Shown here: positions 1 through 9,991 of the stretch, one piece after another
Numbering within the stretch: the first letter of the stretch is position 1
How the letters are laid out: each line of letters starts with the position of its first letter
Source of the DNA: an uncultured Treponema sp.
Lineage (GTDB): Bacteria; Spirochaetota; Spirochaetia; Treponematales; Treponemataceae
Length of the DNA: 64,000 bases
Reading direction: 5' to 3'
Assembly (NCBI GenBank): GCA_946186185.1
Contig: CAMHMJ010000003.1
Location: 1 to 64,000, forward strand
Translations under genes and position numbers: made by a program
The notes under the pieces: generated by a model
The model's input: only the letters and a program-made list of their open reading frames with translations
Told to the model about the DNA's origin: nothing
Databases searched by the model: none

Positions 1-42
1 CCGGCGCACAGCACCGACGAGCCCGGATTAAAGGAGAATCCT

Positions 43-69
43 AAAAAATTGCTAACCGCAATTTTTTTT
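43..69 (+). terminator. Rho-independent terminator of an upstream gene
   Basis: A stem AAAATTGC / GCAATTTT with a five-base loop is followed by a run of T. Because the left arm is preceded by A residues it could work in both directions. The gene it serves lies left of the window. Confidence 0.6.
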
Positions 70-151
70 AACGGATTTCCTATTGAGGGCAAGCTGCCAG
101 ACTTTTTTTTATTTAACACAGTTTTGAAGGGCTAATGACAGACTATTCTTT

Positions 152-179
152 TTGACTTTTTGGGAAAGTAGGGTATCAT
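152..179 (+). promoter_or_regulatory. Sigma70-type promoter for the small acidic ORF
   Basis: TTGACT at 152-157 and TATCAT at 174-179 are separated by 16 bp. A purine-rich ribosome-binding sequence (GGGAAAGGGGG) follows 13 bp later, directly before the ATG at 210. Confidence 0.55.
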
Positions 180-209
180 ATATGTAGAGATGAGGGAAAG
201 GGGGCGTAT

Positions 210-455
210 ATGAATCTTACAATGTATAGTGACAGTGAAAAGAATCTTGTGATGTTCCTGCCGGATGACGTTTCTGATGAGGAAATTATGGCAATTGGCC
301 AGATGGCTGTTCCTGATGAAATATTCTACGATGATTATTCGGATTTTCCTGATGCGCTTTCTAAACCTACTTGTTTTTTAAATCTGAATAACATGCATGC
401 AAGTTTTCCATTGAGTTCTATTTATCCGGACAACTTCGTTCCCCCTAGCTTTTGA
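210..455 (+). CDS. Small acidic hypothetical protein, 81 aa
   Basis: I do not recognise this protein. It is rich in Asp, Glu, Pro, Phe and Tyr, has one Cys, and has no signal peptide or membrane segment. Support for it being real is local. There is a plausible promoter at 152-179, a strong purine-rich ribosome-binding site 5 bp before the ATG, and a terminator at 522-552. Together these make a complete single-gene transcription unit. No function can be assigned. Confidence 0.5.
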   Translation: MNLTMYSDSEKNLVMFLPDDVSDEEIMAIGQMAVPDEIFYDDYSDFPDALSKPTCFLNLNNMHASFPLSSIYPDNFVPPSF

Positions 456-521
456 GAGGGTGAGTATATTTTAATAAAACTTCTTTCTGGCGCCGGTATG
501 GAGTGGTGCCGAAGGCAGTGC

Positions 522-552
522 AAAAAGGCATCCTGCGGGGTGCCTTTTTTTA
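522..552 (+). terminator. Rho-independent terminator after the small ORF
   Basis: A 12-bp stem (AAAAAGGCATCC / GGGGTGCCTTTTT, one G-T wobble) with a three-base loop ends in seven T. The segment just before it (491-512) can form another short hairpin, GGCGCC / GGTGCC. Confidence 0.75.
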
Positions 553-584
553 TTTTGTGAATATATAAAACCCGAAAAACTGCT

Positions 585-719
585 TAGTCAAGGCTTTAAG
601 CGAAGCGTGCCTTGACTAGATGTATTAAAACAAAGCAGGATGACTTTTTGTACCGAGCCTCTGGCGGGCCACGGAACACCGGTAGGTGAATTGAGGGGAG
701 CGTAGCGACCCGGTCCGCC
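585..719. repeat. Pair of inverted repeats in the 366-bp gap before uvrA, REP-like
   Basis: The gap 456-821 has no gene. After the terminator it holds two inverted repeats. The first is TAGTCAAGGC / GCCTTGACTA (585-594 and 609-618, perfect 10 bp). The second is GGCGGGCC / GGTCCGCC (663-670 and 712-719, one wobble) around a GC-rich core containing GAGCGTAGCGACC. The GC-rich palindromic look differs from the AT-rich flanks. It resembles a REP or MITE-like unit, and its core recalls the element at 30960-31127, but the two are not clearly homologous. Confidence 0.4.
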
Positions 720-784
720 TGGATATATACTTTTTTAGCTTTTTGGTCATGCTGTGGAAGTCCGATTTAGCTTATTTTACTTTA

Positions 785-813
785 ATGACATTCATAGATT
801 TTTTCTGTATAAT
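785..813 (+). promoter_or_regulatory. uvrA promoter, close to the start codon
   Basis: ATGACA at 785-790 and a perfect TATAAT at 808-813 are 17 bp apart. The -10 ends only 8 bp before the uvrA ATG at 822 and no Shine-Dalgarno sequence fits between, so the mRNA is probably leaderless or nearly so. Confidence 0.6.
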
Positions 814-821
814 ATTTTTCT

Positions 822-3671
822 ATGTCTGTTTTTGGTAGTGATTCAATTATTATTCGTGGAGCTCGTGAACATAATCTTAAGAATATTGATATTGAGATTC
901 CCCGTAACAAGCTTGTTGTTATTTCCGGCTTAAGTGGTTCTGGAAAAAGTTCCCTTGCCTTTGATACGCTTTTTGCTGAAGGACAGCGCCGCTACATGGA
1001 AAGTCTTTCATCTTATGCCCGTCAGTTTTTGGGAACCATGGATAAGCCGGATGTTGACATGATTGAAGGGCTTTCTCCTGCAATTTCAATCGAGCAGAAA
1101 AGTACGAATAAAAATCCCCGCTCTACTGTTGGTACTATCACTGAAATTTACGACTATTACAGACTTCTTTTTGCACGAACCGGGCATGCTCACTGTCCTT
1201 CCTGTGGTCGTGAAATCCGGGAACAGAGTGTGGATCAGATTCTGGATTCTATTATGTCCTGGGATGAGGGGACAAAGATTCAGATTATTGCCCCTGTTAT
1301 CCGGGGTAAGAAGGGTGAACACACTAAAATACTTGAGGACGCAAAAAAATCTGGTTTTGTTCGTGCCAGGGTAGACGGTGTTCAGGTCAGCCTTGACGAC
1401 ACGATTAAGCTTGATAAACAGAAAAAACATACAATTGAGATTATCGTAGACAGAATTATTTTGAATGCAGACTCCAGAAAGAGACTTTCGGACAGTGTTG
1501 AAACAGCGCTGGAAAGTTCCGGGGGTATAATTATTGTAAGCCGCCGTACAGGAGACAAGGAAGAGGAAGTTTTCTTCAGTCAGAAAAATGCCTGTCCGGA
1601 CTGCGGAATTTCCATTCCGGAGCTTCAGCCCCGTCTTTTTTCTTTTAATAATCCATTTGGTGCCTGTCCGGAATGCACTGGTCTTGGTGAAAAAATGGAA
1701 TGGGATATGAAGAAAGTTATTTCTGATATGTCCATGAGCTTTAATCAGGGGGCTCTTGCCTTTTATAATCCGGACAGCGAATGGAATCATTCCATGTTTG
1801 AAGCAGTTGCAAAGGAAGGGGGCTTTACGCTGGATACTCCGTTGAATGAGCTTTCCGGTGAACAGTTTGAATTTCTTATGAACGGGGATTCTGACCCTGA
1901 GAGAAAAATTAAATGGATTTACAGAAAGCAGAGCGGTGAAGGCTACTCCGAATACAATCGTCCCTGGACGGGTGTTATGGGGGACATGCGGCGCCGTCAC
2001 GCTGAAGCCTGGGGTGAAAATCAGCGCATTAGAATAGAAGAAAAATTCATGTCTGTTTCAGAATGTTCCTGCTGTCACGGAAAGCGGCTCAGACAGGAAG
2101 CCCTTGGCGTTACTGTGGGCGGAAAAAACATTTTTGAGCTTTCTTCCATGAGTGTCCTTGAGTCCATTGATTTTTTTGATAAACTTGAGCTTTCTGAAAG
2201 TGAAGCGCAGATTGCAAAACAGATTTTGAAGGAGATAAAGTCCCGCCTGTTCTTCCTGAAAAATGTAGGTCTGGATTATCTTACTCTTGAACGTGCTGCG
2301 GAAACCCTTTCCGGAGGCGAGGCTCAGCGAATCAGGCTTGCGACCCAAATCGGTTCTGCCCTTTGCGGTGTTATGTATATTCTGGATGAACCTTCAATTG
2401 GTCTTCATCAGCGGGATAACCAGCGGCTTATTGATACTCTTCTGTATCTGCGGGACCAGGGGAATACGGTCATTGTTGTTGAGCACGACGAACAGACCCT
2501 TCGTACTGCGGATTTTTTAGTTGATGTGGGACCTGGTGCCGGTGTTCACGGTGGAAGAATTGTTGCCAGCGGAACTCCGGAAGAGGTTATGAAGTGCGCT
2601 GAAAGCAAAACCGGTCAGTATCTTGCCGGAACCCTGAAAATGGAAATTCCTGCTGCCCGCCGAACTGGAAACGGCTCGTTTTTGACAGTCAGCGGAGTTA
2701 CCGAGCATAATCTTAAGAATGTGAGCGCGTCTTTCCCTCTGGGAGCCTTTACCTGTATAACCGGTGTTTCAGGAAGCGGAAAATCTACCCTTATGACGGA
2801 TGTTATCTATCCTGCATTAAGTAATCGGGTAATGAGAACTAATTACCCTTGCGGTAAATTCGATAATATAGAAGGATTTGAAAATATTGATAAGGTAATC
2901 AATATTGATCAGAGCCCTATTGGACGCACACCCCGAAGTAACCCTGCTACCTATGTCGGTGTTTTTGATGCAATCCGGGATTTGTTTGCAAGTACTCCGG
3001 AAAGCAAGGCCCGGGGGTACCAGAAAGGCCGCTTCAGCTTTAATGTTAAGGGCGGCCGCTGTGAAAACTGTCAGGGAGCCGGGGAAATTGTAATCGAAAT
3101 GAACTTCCTTCCGGATGTAAATATTCAGTGCGATGTCTGTAACGGTAAGCGCTTTAACCGGGAAACCCTTGAGGTTTTGTATAAGGGAAAGAGCATTAAC
3201 GACGTTCTGAATATGACGATTGAGGAAGCCTGTGACTTTTTTGTTTCCATTCCTCATATTTCCCGAAAGCTTGAAACCTTAAAATCTGTAGGTCTTGGGT
3301 ATATCCAGCTTGGACAGAATGCCCTTACACTTTCAGGCGGAGAGGCTCAGCGCGTAAAGCTTGCAAATGAGCTTAGCCGTGTTTCCACAGGAAAAACTCT
3401 CTATATAATGGATGAACCTACAACAGGTCTTCATTTTGCTGACGTAAAAATGCTTATGGAAGTGATTCAGAAGCTTGTAAATCAGGGAAATACGGTTTTA
3501 ATGATTGAACATAATCTTGATGTTATCTGTCAGGCGGATTATATTATTGATCTGGGGCCTGAAGGCGGATTCCGGGGAGGAAATATTATTGCCCGGGGAA
3601 CTCCGGAAGAAGTAGCCGGGGTAAAAGAGTCTTTCACCGGTCAATTTATAAAGGATATGCTTAAAAAGTAG
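822..3671 (+). CDS. uvrA: UvrABC excinuclease subunit A
   Basis: This is the damage-recognition ATPase of nucleotide excision repair, acting as a dimer with UvrB. At 949 aa it is close to the usual length of about 940. Two ABC ATPase halves are visible: Walker [14 protein letters not shown] near residue 35 and [10 protein letters not shown] near 650. Each half has an LSGGEAQR signature. Zinc-binding pairs are present: [18 protein letters not shown] and the CENCQGAG...CDVCNGKR finger in the second half. The start at 822 gives the canonical N-terminus with [14 protein letters not shown]. The upstream -10 box lies only 8 bp away. lptD follows after 8 bp, so the two are probably cotranscribed. 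I recall the same pairing in T. pallidum but could not check it here. Confidence 0.97.
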   Translation: MSVFGSDSIIIRGAREHNLKNIDIEIPRNKLVVISGLSGSGKSSLAFDTLFAEGQRRYMESLSSYARQFLGTMDKPDVDMIEGLSPAISIEQKSTNKNPRSTVGTITEIYDYYRLLFARTGHAHCPSCGREIREQSVDQILDSIMSWDEGTKIQIIAPVIRGKKGEHTKILEDAKKSGFVRARVDGVQVSLDDTIKLDKQKKHTIEIIVDRIILNADSRKRLSDSVETALESSGGIIIVSRRTGDKEEEVFFSQKNACPDCGISIPELQPRLFSFNNPFGACPECTGLGEKMEWDMKKVISDMSMSFNQGALAFYNPDSEWNHSMFEAVAKEGGFTLDTPLNELSGEQFEFLMNGDSDPERKIKWIYRKQSGEGYSEYNRPWTGVMGDMRRRHAEAWGENQRIRIEEKFMSVSECSCCHGKRLRQEALGVTVGGKNIFELSSMSVLESIDFFDKLELSESEAQIAKQILKEIKSRLFFLKNVGLDYLTLERAAETLSGGEAQRIRLATQIGSALCGVMYILDEPSIGLHQRDNQRLIDTLLYLRDQGNTVIVVEHDEQTLRTADFLVDVGPGAGVHGGRIVASGTPEEVMKCAESKTGQYLAGTLKMEIPAARRTGNGSFLTVSGVTEHNLKNVSASFPLGAFTCITGVSGSGKSTLMTDVIYPALSNRVMRTNYPCGKFDNIEGFENIDKVINIDQSPIGRTPRSNPATYVGVFDAIRDLFASTPESKARGYQKGRFSFNVKGGRCENCQGAGEIVIEMNFLPDVNIQCDVCNGKRFNRETLEVLYKGKSINDVLNMTIEEACDFFVSIPHISRKLETLKSVGLGYIQLGQNALTLSGGEAQRVKLANELSRVSTGKTLYIMDEPTTGLHFADVKMLMEVIQKLVNQGNTVLMIEHNLDVICQADYIIDLGPEGGFRGGNIIARGTPEEVAGVKESFTGQFIKDMLKK

Positions 3672-3679
3672 GAAAATCT

Positions 3680-6600
3680 GTGCAGCATTCTGGTAGTTTG
3701 AAAAAAAAGTTTATCGTATCTCTTTTTATTTTCTTCTCAGCAATTTGCTGTTTTTCGGAAAATAAGCAGGATGAGGTAAAACGAACGGTAATAACAATCG
3801 AAAATGCTCTTAATACTCAGTATGAAAAAGACAAGGAAACCGGAAATGATGTGGTTTTTCTGGTGGGCGATGTCCGGATTTCTGTTACCAGCGGAGACAA
3901 TAAAAACGTAATTTTCGCAGATTCCATCAGGTATGACAGAACCAGCGAGATGATGTATGCTTCCGGAAACGTAACCCTGGAAATGACGACTGCGTCCTCC
4001 GGAAGTCAGAATGTAACGGCAGATTCCCTTATGTTTAACACGGCAACTCTGGAAGGCGTATTCGATGATGGCCGCGTTGTTCAGACAAAATCGGACGCCA
4101 TTAATCTTCCAAGCGGTTCTACACTTGTAGTTGCAAGTGATGTATTCGGACGAAGTGAATCAAATACCATTGCCTTTAAGGATGGTGTCCTTACCTTTTG
4201 TGATGATGAGGATCCTCACTGGAATATCAAGGCAAGCCGAATCTGGCTTTTGCCGGGTGGCGAGTTTGCTTTTCTGAATGCCCTTTTGTATGTTGGCGTT
4301 GTTCCGGTTTTCTATTTTCCGGCCTTTTATTATCCGAAGGACGAGCTGATTTTTAATCCGGTATTTGGTTTTAAAAAGAGGACAGGGTATTTTAATCAGA
4401 ATACTTTTTACCTGTTCGGACGAAAGCCCATGGAAACGTCTACCACAACGGCTTCTTCCGATGACAGTGAAGGTGCGGAAAAACTGAAGGCTCTGTTCAA
4501 TTTTATTAAGCCCTCTTCTTTAAAGGAACAGCAGAGGGAAGGACTTATCCTTCACAATCTTGATGCGGATTACAAGGGTGATACAACCAATTACCTGAAA
4601 ATCATGGGGGACTATTACACGAATCTTGGTGTAATGGTGGGTTTTGACGGAGTTTATAAGCCAAAAAAATACATCTCTAATATAGAAGGAAAGCTTTTAA
4701 CGGGCTTTTCCAATACGCTGTTCAAGGTTGACGACAATTATCTTCCTGTTTACGACAGCGGTGAACGATATATGGATAAATCGAACCTTCTGGGACTTGA
4801 GCTTCCTTTCAGATATGCGGCAAATCTTAAGATGTCCATGTCAAAGCCATTTTCTTTGAGTCTTTCCCTTCCGGTTTATTCAGATCCATTTTTCTCCAAC
4901 GATTTTGACCAGCGCAATGAATCCATGGACTGGATCAGTTATCTTCTGGAGGCAACAGAAGATAAAAAGGATGACGATACAATAAACGAAATTTCGTCAT
5001 TTACCTGGAATGCGAATGCTTCCTATTCGGTGCCTCTTCCGGCATTTATGAAGCCTTATGTTTCTACTCTTTCCTTCAATATGACTTCTTCCATGGTGTT
5101 TTCTTCAATGAGCGCAAAAACGGATTCATTAAAGAAGGAATTTGAAGATGAGATTGATTCAAAGGATATGTCTGCCTGGCTGAGTTATACGCCTATAAGA
5201 AAGTTCTATTATCCGTCCCAGATTACGCCTTTAACTGCAACGGCAACTCTCAGCGGAACGATTTTCAGTTATTCCGGTTCTTCAAGCACAAAGACTTCTT
5301 CTCAAAAAAAGAACGTGACTTTTGTAACGCCTCTTGAAATTCCGGAGGAGCTTTTGACGGATTCCCAGAAGGCGGAGATTGAGAAAAAGAAGGCTGAGGC
5401 TGCTGCTCTTGAGGCAGAGAAAAGCGGAGGGGAAGCAGGAACTGGTTCAAAAAATGGGACAGCTGCGGGAACATCGGCCTCTTCTGGTGCCTCTTCTCCG
5501 GCAGGTTCTACGGCAGAGGGAAGTGCTTCAGGCAATGGTGAGGAGGCTGAAAAGGTTCTTCCGGATGAGGCATTTCCAAAGCTTTCAGGAATTACGGCCA
5601 GTGCTGCGACTATTGGCGGTTTTTCTTTCTCTTCTAAATATTCCGTAAAGCCGAATTTTACCACTCAGATTGCATATAATTCTTCCAGCCTTTCTACAGC
5701 CGAGGATTTTGAATGGGGTGAAGAGGGACAGAAGTCTCGTATCTATATTTTTAAGCTCCCGGTAACCCTTGACAATTCCCTGAGCTATGGCGGAAGCTTT
5801 TTGAGCTTTACAAACTCCAACAGCTACAGTCCTGTCTGGCAGGAGCACCCTTATATTCATGAAAACGGAACGGATGAAAACGGTAAGGCGGAGACCATAT
5901 GGTATTCGGAAAGTTCTAAAACTCAGCTTTTAAAAACCGACTATGCGGCTCATAAACAGGATATTACAAGTTCCAATTCCTTTTCGTTCAAGCCTTTTGC
6001 GTATCTGACTCATTTTAAGGATACGGGTGTAACCTACAGAAATTCCATTAAGGTTTTGAGAACTGAGTTTGATACCGAATCTGTAAAAACTGCGGATGAT
6101 GAGCCTGAATATGACTACAATCCGATTTGGGAAGTAATCGAAGAAGACGACGATGCTGAGCTTGCAAAATCCATTACGACTCACGCTCTTGATTTTACGG
6201 TAGCGGTAAACGAGTTTGACAATATGTTTACCCAGAGCTTTACCTTTACTTCAACCCTGAAGCCTCAGGTAGAAGCCTATTACGGAACTCTCCGGCTGGG
6301 CTTCCCGAACACAACGCTTACTCTGGAAACCGGTGAAAAGAAGAAGGATGCCTCAGAGGATGCGGAATTTGTTCACCAGCCGTTTAAGGAGTCCTTAAGT
6401 CTTACTCTGTTCAAAAGCTTAAAGCTTTCTCAGTCCTACTCCTACAACCGGGAAGAGGAATATCACGATTCTTTAAGGTTTTCGGTAAGCTGGAAAAATC
6501 TTTCGGCAAGCTATACACAGGCCTACACAACGGGCTATGATTTTGAAGAGAATAAGTGGGTTGCCAGAACGGACAAGGAGTTCCTTCCGTCTTCATTTAC

Positions 6601-7138
6601 CCTTTCTTATTCAACGGGAACTAAAAACTTTTATGCATGGAAGAACCGTGTGAATCTGGGAGCAGGGCTTTCTACGAATATAAACGCGGACCTGCTTCGG
6701 GCAACCAACTCAAGCTTTACGTTCTCTCCGTCTCTGACACTGAAAATACAGGATTTCTTGAGCCTGACTTTCTCGGCTACCTCGAAAAACTCTGCCATTT
6801 ACAAATATGTAAAGCCGGAAATATATCCGGAAACAGCGGAAACAAATCCGTTTGTTGACCTGATGAACGGCTTCCGGTTTGATGACGACAGTGTCCGGGA
6901 GCGCTCAAGCTTTAAAATCAAAAGCATGAACTTTAATCTTACCCATGAAATGCATGACTGGAATTTTACAACCAGCCTGAAAATCGAACCGAAACTTTTG
7001 ACGGATGCTTCCGGAATGAAGAGTTACACCTACGATCCGTATTTCTCTCTCTCAATCGTATGGAATCCGATGTCCGCAATGAAGGCTGAAATCACAAAGG
7101 ATTACGATGAAGACTGGACTCAGATTCAGCTGAAGTAA
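3680..7138 (+). CDS. lptD: LptD/OstA-family outer-membrane protein
   Basis: This is a large outer-membrane beta-barrel protein of the LptD (organic solvent tolerance) family, 1152 aa. It begins with GTG; the overlapping ribosome-binding sequence AGGAAAA is at 3670-3676. A signal peptide is visible (KKKFIVSLFIFFSAICCFS). Residues about 30-190 look like an LptA/OstA beta-jellyroll, with repeated DVRISVTSGD and ASGNVTLEM-type strands. The remainder is barrel-like, with alternating aromatic and polar strands to the C-terminus. Residues about 567-625 are a charged helix followed by a Ser/Ala/Gly-rich low-complexity insert that looks foreign to the barrel. In other bacteria LptD inserts LPS into the outer leaflet. 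Treponemes are thought to lack LPS, so the cargo here may be another lipid or glycolipid; that is inference. Confidence 0.8.
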   Translation: MQHSGSLKKKFIVSLFIFFSAICCFSENKQDEVKRTVITIENALNTQYEKDKETGNDVVFLVGDVRISVTSGDNKNVIFADSIRYDRTSEMMYASGNVTLEMTTASSGSQNVTADSLMFNTATLEGVFDDGRVVQTKSDAINLPSGSTLVVASDVFGRSESNTIAFKDGVLTFCDDEDPHWNIKASRIWLLPGGEFAFLNALLYVGVVPVFYFPAFYYPKDELIFNPVFGFKKRTGYFNQNTFYLFGRKPMETSTTTASSDDSEGAEKLKALFNFIKPSSLKEQQREGLILHNLDADYKGDTTNYLKIMGDYYTNLGVMVGFDGVYKPKKYISNIEGKLLTGFSNTLFKVDDNYLPVYDSGERYMDKSNLLGLELPFRYAANLKMSMSKPFSLSLSLPVYSDPFFSNDFDQRNESMDWISYLLEATEDKKDDDTINEISSFTWNANASYSVPLPAFMKPYVSTLSFNMTSSMVFSSMSAKTDSLKKEFEDEIDSKDMSAWLSYTPIRKFYYPSQITPLTATATLSGTIFSYSGSSSTKTSSQKKNVTFVTPLEIPEELLTDSQKAEIEKKKAEAAALEAEKSGGEAGTGSKNGTAAGTSASSGASSPAGSTAEGSASGNGEEAEKVLPDEAFPKLSGITASAATIGGFSFSSKYSVKPNFTTQIAYNSSSLSTAEDFEWGEEGQKSRIYIFKLPVTLDNSLSYGGSFLSFTNSNSYSPVWQEHPYIHENGTDENGKAETIWYSESSKTQLLKTDYAAHKQDITSSNSFSFKPFAYLTHFKDTGVTYRNSIKVLRTEFDTESVKTADDEPEYDYNPIWEVIEEDDDAELAKSITTHALDFTVAVNEFDNMFTQSFTFTSTLKPQVEAYYGTLRLGFPNTTLTLETGEKKKDASEDAEFVHQPFKESLSLTLFKSLKLSQSYSYNREEEYHDSLRFSVSWKNLSASYTQAYTTGYDFEENKWVARTDKEFLPSSFTLSYSTGTKNFYAWKNRVNLGAGLSTNINADLLRATNSSFTFSPSLTLKIQDFLSLTFSATSKNSAIYKYVKPEIYPETAETNPFVDLMNGFRFDDDSVRERSSFKIKSMNFNLTHEMHDWNFTTSLKIEPKLLTDASGMKSYTYDPYFSLSIVWNPMSAMKAEITKDYDEDWTQIQLK

Positions 7139-7175
7139 CGGAATTCCGGGGCCGGGGGGAGCCTCCGTTTCTTTT
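7137..7175 (+). terminator. Probable terminator after lptD
   Basis: AACGGA / TCCGTT forms an outer stem around a GC-rich interior, with an inner GGC / GCC pair, followed by TCTTTTG. The stem is imperfect, so the call is moderate. Confidence 0.45.
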
Positions 7176-7228
7176 GTTGTGACAATTATTTAATGGAGTT
7201 GCTTGAAGTTCGCGGGAGTTCTGTCCCG

Positions 7229-7257
7229 TTGACACAAAGTCTCATCGACTTTACAAT
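7229..7257 (+). promoter_or_regulatory. Promoter of the phoH-ybeY operon
   Basis: TTGACA at 7229-7234 and TACAAT at 7252-7257 have the ideal 17-bp spacing. The GTG start of phoH begins 9 bp after the -10, leaving room for at most a few untranslated bases. Confidence 0.75.
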
Positions 7258-7266
7258 TAAAAGATA

Positions 7267-8205
7267 GTGAATGAATATACGATTGTTGTGCCGGATACCA
7301 GGGTGCTTTCCTGCGTGTGCGGTACAAACGACAATAATTTAAGACTCATCGAAGAACATCTTGGAATTCCGGTTTTCAGCAGGGGAAATGAGTTATCCGT
7401 AGAAACTGAGGATTCTTCAGTAAGGGAAAAATTTCAGTATATTATTGACCGGGTTGTGGATGAGGTTAACGACGGAAGTAAAAACTCCTATGATATAATC
7501 ACTTCTGTTTTAAATATTGAAAAGAGAGCTGATTTAGAAAATACTTCAATTCTTATTCCGGGTGCTGTTAAAAAAATATACCCGAGAAGCCAGAATCAGG
7601 CGGACTATATTCTTTCAATGAGAACCAATGACATGGTGTTCTGTTACGGGGCGGCGGGCAGCGGAAAAACCTTTTTAGCGGTTTGTGAGGCCCTTAAGCT
7701 TCTTTTGACACATCAGAAGCGCCGTCTGGTTATTTCCCGTCCGGTTGTTGAAGCGGGGGAAAGCCTTGGTTTTTTACCGGGGGCTCTGGAAGACAAAATA
7801 AATCCATACCTCAGGCCGCTTTACGATGCAATGAATGCTGTCCTTCCTCATGAAACGGTGAGCCGTCTTATGGATGCGGACATGATAGAAATTGCTCCCC
7901 TTGCGTATATGAGGGGGCGTACTTTATCGGATTCGGTGATAATTCTTGATGAGGCTCAGAATACCACAAAAGAACAGATGAAGATGTTTTTAACTCGAAT
8001 GGGTGAAGGTTCGAAGGTTTTTATTACCGGAGATATTACCCAGATAGATCTTCCGAAAAAGGTTCAGTCGGGGCTTGTGCATGCGACGTCTCTTTTGTCC
8101 GGAATTTCCGGAATCGGAATGGTAAGACTTACGGCGGAGGATGTTGTGCGAAATCCTCTGGTCAAAAAAATTGTAAGGGCGTACGAAGATGAAAAAGAAT
8201 CATAA
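7267..8205 (+). CDS. phoH: PhoH-family ATPase (PhoH-like/YbeZ)
   Basis: This is a cytoplasmic P-loop NTPase of the PhoH family, 312 aa, a typical length. An N-terminal KH-like region (residues about 1-95) precedes the ATPase. Walker A is GAAGSGKT near residue 133 and Walker B is VIILDEAQN near 225; the family motif SRPVVEAGESLGFLPG is present. It starts with GTG; no in-frame ATG lies nearby, and the N-terminus matches family style. YbeZ-type proteins are linked to ribosome and RNA metabolism. The order here, PhoH, HD phosphohydrolase, YbeY, CorC, is the widely conserved ybeZ-ybeY-ybeX neighbourhood. The next gene overlaps its 3' end by 17 bp, suggesting translational coupling. Confidence 0.92.
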   Translation: MNEYTIVVPDTRVLSCVCGTNDNNLRLIEEHLGIPVFSRGNELSVETEDSSVREKFQYIIDRVVDEVNDGSKNSYDIITSVLNIEKRADLENTSILIPGAVKKIYPRSQNQADYILSMRTNDMVFCYGAAGSGKTFLAVCEALKLLLTHQKRRLVISRPVVEAGESLGFLPGALEDKINPYLRPLYDAMNAVLPHETVSRLMDADMIEIAPLAYMRGRTLSDSVIILDEAQNTTKEQMKMFLTRMGEGSKVFITGDITQIDLPKKVQSGLVHATSLLSGISGIGMVRLTAEDVVRNPLVKKIVRAYEDEKES

Positions 8206-9991
8206 TTTTTCAAAAGGGCTTGGTTCTTCTGAAAAAGGAAGTTCAAGATTCGTTGATTTTTTGAAAAAACGGTACAAAATAATAATTCTTATACTGTTAG
8301 GCTATACGGCGGTAACAGTTCTGAATTTTTTGAATGTTGCCACCAGTGAAACAATTGCCAGCTTTAAGCTGGATGATTTTGAAATCGGACAGATTGCATT
8401 TAAAACTATCTATGCTCCAAAGTCCATTCCGGCAGACGAATTAAATCCTGTATATATAGAAGAAGGTGAAAAGATAATCCGGCAGGGCTTCCCGATAACC
8501 GAAGAGGCCTATGCAAAGCTGAAAAAAATGGCGGAGTCCCCGGTGTACCTGGATTTGCGGTCCTTTGCGGATTCCGAGCTGTTCCTTCTGGCTCTTGTTA
8601 CTCTGTGGGCAATATTTTTTGCTCACGCACCCCTTGGAAGAAAGGCGCTTGTTCGTGAATTTGTATTTCAGGTTGTCTGCTTTTTAATGGTTTACGCGGC
8701 CACCGCTTTTGGTGCCAAGGCTCCGTTTATAACCTCATCGATTATGCTTACCATTCTGATTCCTTCGGCGCTGTTTGTTTTAATTGATGCCATACTGTAC
8801 GGGAACCTAAGCGCCATGCTGTTTTCGATTATCCTTTCCCTGGGAGTTTTTGATGCGGCATCCTTTGAAATCGTGCCGTTCCTGTACACAATAGCAACCT
8901 GTATTGCCGCAAGTATTATTGTAAACAGAATTGAAAAGCGTATCCACATGGTCTTTGTTGCCCTGGTGCTTGCTCTGGTAGATGTTGTGTTCATCTATAT
9001 GTTTACGGTGATTTTCAATCAGCAGACGGTCTCCAGTCTTGGAATCCTTTTGGGCGGAGTTGCGGCAAACGGCTTCCTTTCCGGCATTCTGGCTCTTGCA
9101 TTTATCACTCCGATTGAATGGATTTTGAACACTGCTTCTGTATTCAGAATGATGGATTTACTGGACACCAATGTTCCGATCCTTAAAAAGCTTTTGATTA
9201 CGGCCAGCGGAACCTATCAGCATTCTCAGATGGTAGGTCAGCTTGCAGAGAATGCCTGCCGTGAAATCGGTGCAAATGCTCTGGTTGCAAAGGTAGGCGC
9301 CTGGTATCACGATATCGGAAAAATTGACCAGAGTGAATATTTTGCAGAGAACATTCCTGCCGGTGAACCCAACAAGCATGACGGGATCAGTCCGAACCTT
9401 TCGGCTTCAATTTTACGAAGCCATGTAAGAAAGGGGGTTGAAAAGGCCCGTCAGCTGCACCTTCCTCAGATTGTTATTGATATTATAGAAGAACATCACG
9501 GAAACAGCACGATTGCATATTTTCTGGATAAGGCTCAGAAAGCAGATCCGAATGTAAATCCAAGCGATTACACTTATCCGGGACATCCGCCGCGCTCAAA
9601 GGAATCGGCAGTTGTAATGCTTGCGGATACGGTGGAAGCGGCAAGCCGAACCCTTGAAAACCCGACGGAAGAACGTCTGGAAAAATTCATTCAGGTGCTG
9701 ATTAATTCAAAAATCGAAAATCACCAGCTGGATGACTGTTCCCTTACCTTCAGTGATATAAGTAAAATTAAGGAATCCTTCCTTCAGCTTTTAGTTGGTG
9801 TTTACCATAACAGAGTAAAATATCCGTCTCAGAAGGATCCTTCTTCGGAAAAGGAAGAGGAATCTCAGGCCTCAAAAGATAATTCAAAAGAAAGCGCAGA
9901 ATCAAAGGAGACCGGATCTTCTCAGACTGAAAAAGGAAAAGAAGGTGCTTTGAGTGACAAAACTCTTACAGAGGTGAAACTGCATGGCTAA
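8189..9991 (+). CDS. Membrane HD-domain phosphohydrolase, PgpH/7TMR-HD type
   Basis: This is an integral membrane protein with a C-terminal HD phosphohydrolase domain, 600 aa. In this family (PgpH/YqfF) the HD domain hydrolyses the second messenger c-di-AMP. The order is a first membrane helix at about residues 28-48, a short extracytoplasmic segment to about 120, a multi-helix block (about 125-315), then the HD domain. HD ligands are visible: H in QHSQMVG near 344, the HD pair in WYHDIGKI near 373, and EEHHGN near 435. The extracytoplasmic part is shorter than in typical PgpH. The last 45 residues are a charged Ser/Glu/Lys-rich tail. It overlaps phoH by 17 bp and ybeY by 8 bp. Confidence 0.85.
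   Translation: MKKNHNFSKGLGSSEKGSSRFVDFLKKRYKIIILILLGYTAVTVLNFLNVATSETIASFKLDDFEIGQIAFKTIYAPKSIPADELNPVYIEEGEKIIRQGFPITEEAYAKLKKMAESPVYLDLRSFADSELFLLALVTLWAIFFAHAPLGRKALVREFVFQVVCFLMVYAATAFGAKAPFITSSIMLTILIPSALFVLIDAILYGNLSAMLFSIILSLGVFDAASFEIVPFLYTIATCIAASIIVNRIEKRIHMVFVALVLALVDVVFIYMFTVIFNQQTVSSLGILLGGVAANGFLSGILALAFITPIEWILNTASVFRMMDLLDTNVPILKKLLITASGTYQHSQMVGQLAENACREIGANALVAKVGAWYHDIGKIDQSEYFAENIPAGEPNKHDGISPNLSASILRSHVRKGVEKARQLHLPQIVIDIIEEHHGNSTIAYFLDKAQKADPNVNPSDYTYPGHPPRSKESAVVMLADTVEAASRTLENPTEERLEKFIQVLINSKIENHQLDDCSLTFSDISKIKESFLQLLVGVYHNRVKYPSQKDPSSEKEEESQASKDNSKESAESKETGSSQTEKGKEGALSDKTLTEVKLHG

Noticed and set aside
210-455. The small acidic ORF as a leader peptide for uvrA
   Set aside because: A strong terminator and a separate uvrA promoter lie between them.
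1086-2000. A 304-codon open frame antisense to uvrA
   Set aside because: It lies wholly inside uvrA, has no start signals, and its translation is a Phe/Arg/Asn-rich shadow without domain features.
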